From: Hofstenia miamia
Lineage: Eukaryota > Xenacoelomorpha > Acoela > Hofsteniidae
DNA: 32,537 bases
NCBI GenBank assembly: GCA_900660155.1
Contig: CABFPE010000040.1
Coordinates: forward strand, 2,260,176 to 2,292,712
Direction of reading: 5' to 3'
Shown: positions 31,635 to 32,537 of the stretch, piece after piece
Layout of the letters: each line of letters opens with the position of its first letter
Position numbering within the stretch: position 1 is the stretch's first letter
Made by a program: the position numbers and the translations under genes
Notes under the pieces: generated by a model
What the model was told of the DNA's origin: nothing
The model's database searches: none
Seen by the model: the letters and a program-made list of their open reading frames with translations, nothing else

Positions 31635-31640
31635 AGAGAC
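31568..31640 (-). tRNA. tRNA-Asn (GTT)
   Basis: A 73-nt cloverleaf on the minus strand. The acceptor stem GTCTCTG/CAGGGAC has one wobble. The D arm contains the AATCGGTTA loop. The anticodon loop CTGTTAA carries anticodon GTT at 31604-31606. The T arm GGTTCGAGTCC exactly matches the Pol III B box, and TGGCGCAATCGG fits the A box. One mismatch (G-A) closes the anticodon stem next to the loop. No intron. A Pol III terminator follows. It is probably functional, though the mismatch is unusual for tRNA-Asn. Confidence 0.9.
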
Positions 31641-32151
31641 CAACATCGATTAAAAGATTTCTAAAGCTTGTACCTGATAGTGCCGTTTATGAACGCACCA
31701 CCTCTTGTATTCCTTAATATATATTTTTTGAATAATATTTTGAACTTTATGAATATGTTTCAAAAATATGTTCAGAACATATATTACACCTTTTATATCT
31801 TTTAAAATTTAAACAGAATTTTTTACTTAAAATATGTTTTTGAAAATGCATCATATCTAATAATTCGTCTTCCTATATCCGTATGTAGAATATTATTTCA
31901 TAATAAATTTTAATTCTCCTTTAAATTTTTAATGTTTCCTTTTTTATTTAAATGCTTTTATACATTTTACTTTGAATTAACCTTAATTTATTTCAAATAT
32001 ATTCCATTATACAAATCAGATTTTTTCAATATATATATATATATATATAAGTTAATTATTTACAATAACAATTCATGTATATTATTCTATACTATTAATC
32101 GCAAATACTAGTAAACACAATTTTATGTAGGACAAAATATTAAAAATATAA

Positions 32152-32223
32152 TTCCCTGCGTGAAATCGAACCACGAAGCTTTCGTCTAAGAGCCAAACGC
32201 GCTAACAGATTGCGCCACAGACC
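32152..32223 (-). pseudogene. tRNA-Asn-derived pseudogene with CTT anticodon
   Basis: Second array copy of the tRNA. Relative to 31568-31640 it has lost two bases in the 5' acceptor strand, giving two mismatched acceptor pairs. One G of the GG pair in the D loop is T, and the last part of the B box is changed (GGTTCGATTTC). The anticodon loop reads CTCTTAG, so the anticodon would be CTT (Lys type) on an Asn-type body. The G-A mismatch in the anticodon stem is shared with copy 1, so it predates the duplication. A five-T terminator follows (32142-32146). Probably a pseudogene. Confidence 0.8.
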
Positions 32224-32481
32224 AAGATCTTTGAAAAGATTTCTAAAATTTGTTCGTAACATATGTTACACATTTTATATCTCTTAAAATTTAAATAGAA
32301 TTTTATTATTATAATATGTTTTTGTAATTGCGTCATATCTAACATTTCGTTTTCCTATATCCGATTATAGAACATTATTTCATAATAAATATAAATTTTC
32401 GTTCAATTTTCTATTCTTTCTTTTTTTATTTAAATGCTTTTTTTACTTTGTACTTTGAATTAACATTTGTTTTCAATATAC

Positions 32482-32525
<44 letters not shown>

Positions 32526-32537
32526 CTATATATATAT
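32482..32537. repeat. (TA)n microsatellite at window end
   Basis: An AT dinucleotide tract with small interruptions, equivalent to the tracts at 31421-31464 and 32029-32049 in the other array units. It continues past the window. Confidence 0.9.

Larger units (their letters stand above)
31262..32537. repeat. Tandem array of about 0.5-kb units carrying tRNA-Asn-type genes
   Basis: Three copies of a segment beginning AATATGTTTTTG (starts near 31277, 31834 and 32312) and running through TTCCTATATCCG..TATAGAA and TTTATTTAAATGCTTTT. Copies 1 and 2 are complete, about 557 and 478 bp, and each holds a tRNA-like gene on the minus strand. Copy 1 has about 100 extra bases after the tRNA. Copy 3 is cut by the window end at a (TA)n tract. 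Each unit also has a (TA)n tract at the same relative position (31421-31464, 32029-32049, 32482-32537). Confidence 0.85.

Noticed and set aside
31262..31640. Gypsy insertion targeted to the tRNA gene as in yeast Ty3
   Set aside because: The element end lies about 300 bp beyond the 3' end of the tRNA, not a few bases upstream of its start, and no LTR or target duplication marks an insertion there.
31262..32537. CRISPR-like or phage array
   Set aside because: The unit is about 0.5 kb with a eukaryotic-type tRNA and there are no short regular spacers.

Overview
The window looks like intergenic DNA from a strongly A+T-rich nuclear genome of an invertebrate animal. It is packed with decayed transposable elements. 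I infer a eukaryote from four things: a nuclear-type tRNA-Asn gene with Pol III signals, many unrelated eukaryotic transposon families, long (TA)n microsatellites, and the absence of dense intact ORFs or ribosome binding sites. The mix (hAT, piggyBac-like, Tc1-like and P/THAP9-like DNA transposons, CR1/Jockey-type LINEs with an APE endonuclease, a Penelope-like GIY-YIG element, Ty3/Gypsy) points to a metazoan, but I cannot name the species. I see no convincing host protein-coding gene. All family names rest on motif recognition by eye, without database searches.

Layout. 1-1.2 kb: a GGCTC-rich repeat and a hAT remnant with the C-terminal dimerisation domain. 1.8-2.6 kb: a cluster of foldback MITEs whose ends read GGCGTTA...; one has an 8-bp target duplication and its arms carry perfect TGACGTCA (CRE) octamers and TTAGGG-like words. 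5.1-6.9 kb: two minus-strand LINE reverse-transcriptase remnants, one apparently flanked by a diverged ~23-bp target duplication. 7.0-9.5 kb: hAT-like termini, a Tc1-like fragment and a piggyBac-like fragment. 10.8-13.0 kb: a hAT-like non-autonomous element, a block of repeated TCTTCTAAACGTC words and a P/THAP9-like transposase pseudogene. 12.9-15.4 kb: a minus-strand two-ORF LINE, nearly intact in ORF1 (one in-frame stop), containing a 248-base assembly gap. 18.2-19.7 kb: a minus-strand pseudogene of a transposase-like family I recognise but cannot assign. 20.0-20.65 kb: the endonuclease end and 3' tail of a Penelope-like element. 21-25 kb: AT-rich DNA with loose tandem repeats and a possible LTR.

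25.6-31.26 kb: a Ty3/Gypsy-type retrotransposon on the plus strand in the order gag, protease, RT, RNase H, integrase. It is recognisable throughout but broken by several in-frame stops and frameshifts, with changes at expected key residues. No 3' LTR is seen: the element runs into a tandem array of ~0.5-kb units (31.26 kb to the window end). Each complete unit carries a tRNA-Asn-type gene on the minus strand. The first copy looks intact; the second is degenerate and its anticodon reads CTT instead of GTT. The array runs off the window.

The genes do not form a pathway. The region records successive insertions and decay. The most distinctive items are the tRNA-bearing tandem array, the CRE-carrying foldback MITE cluster, and the minus-strand pseudogene of the unassigned transposase-like family.
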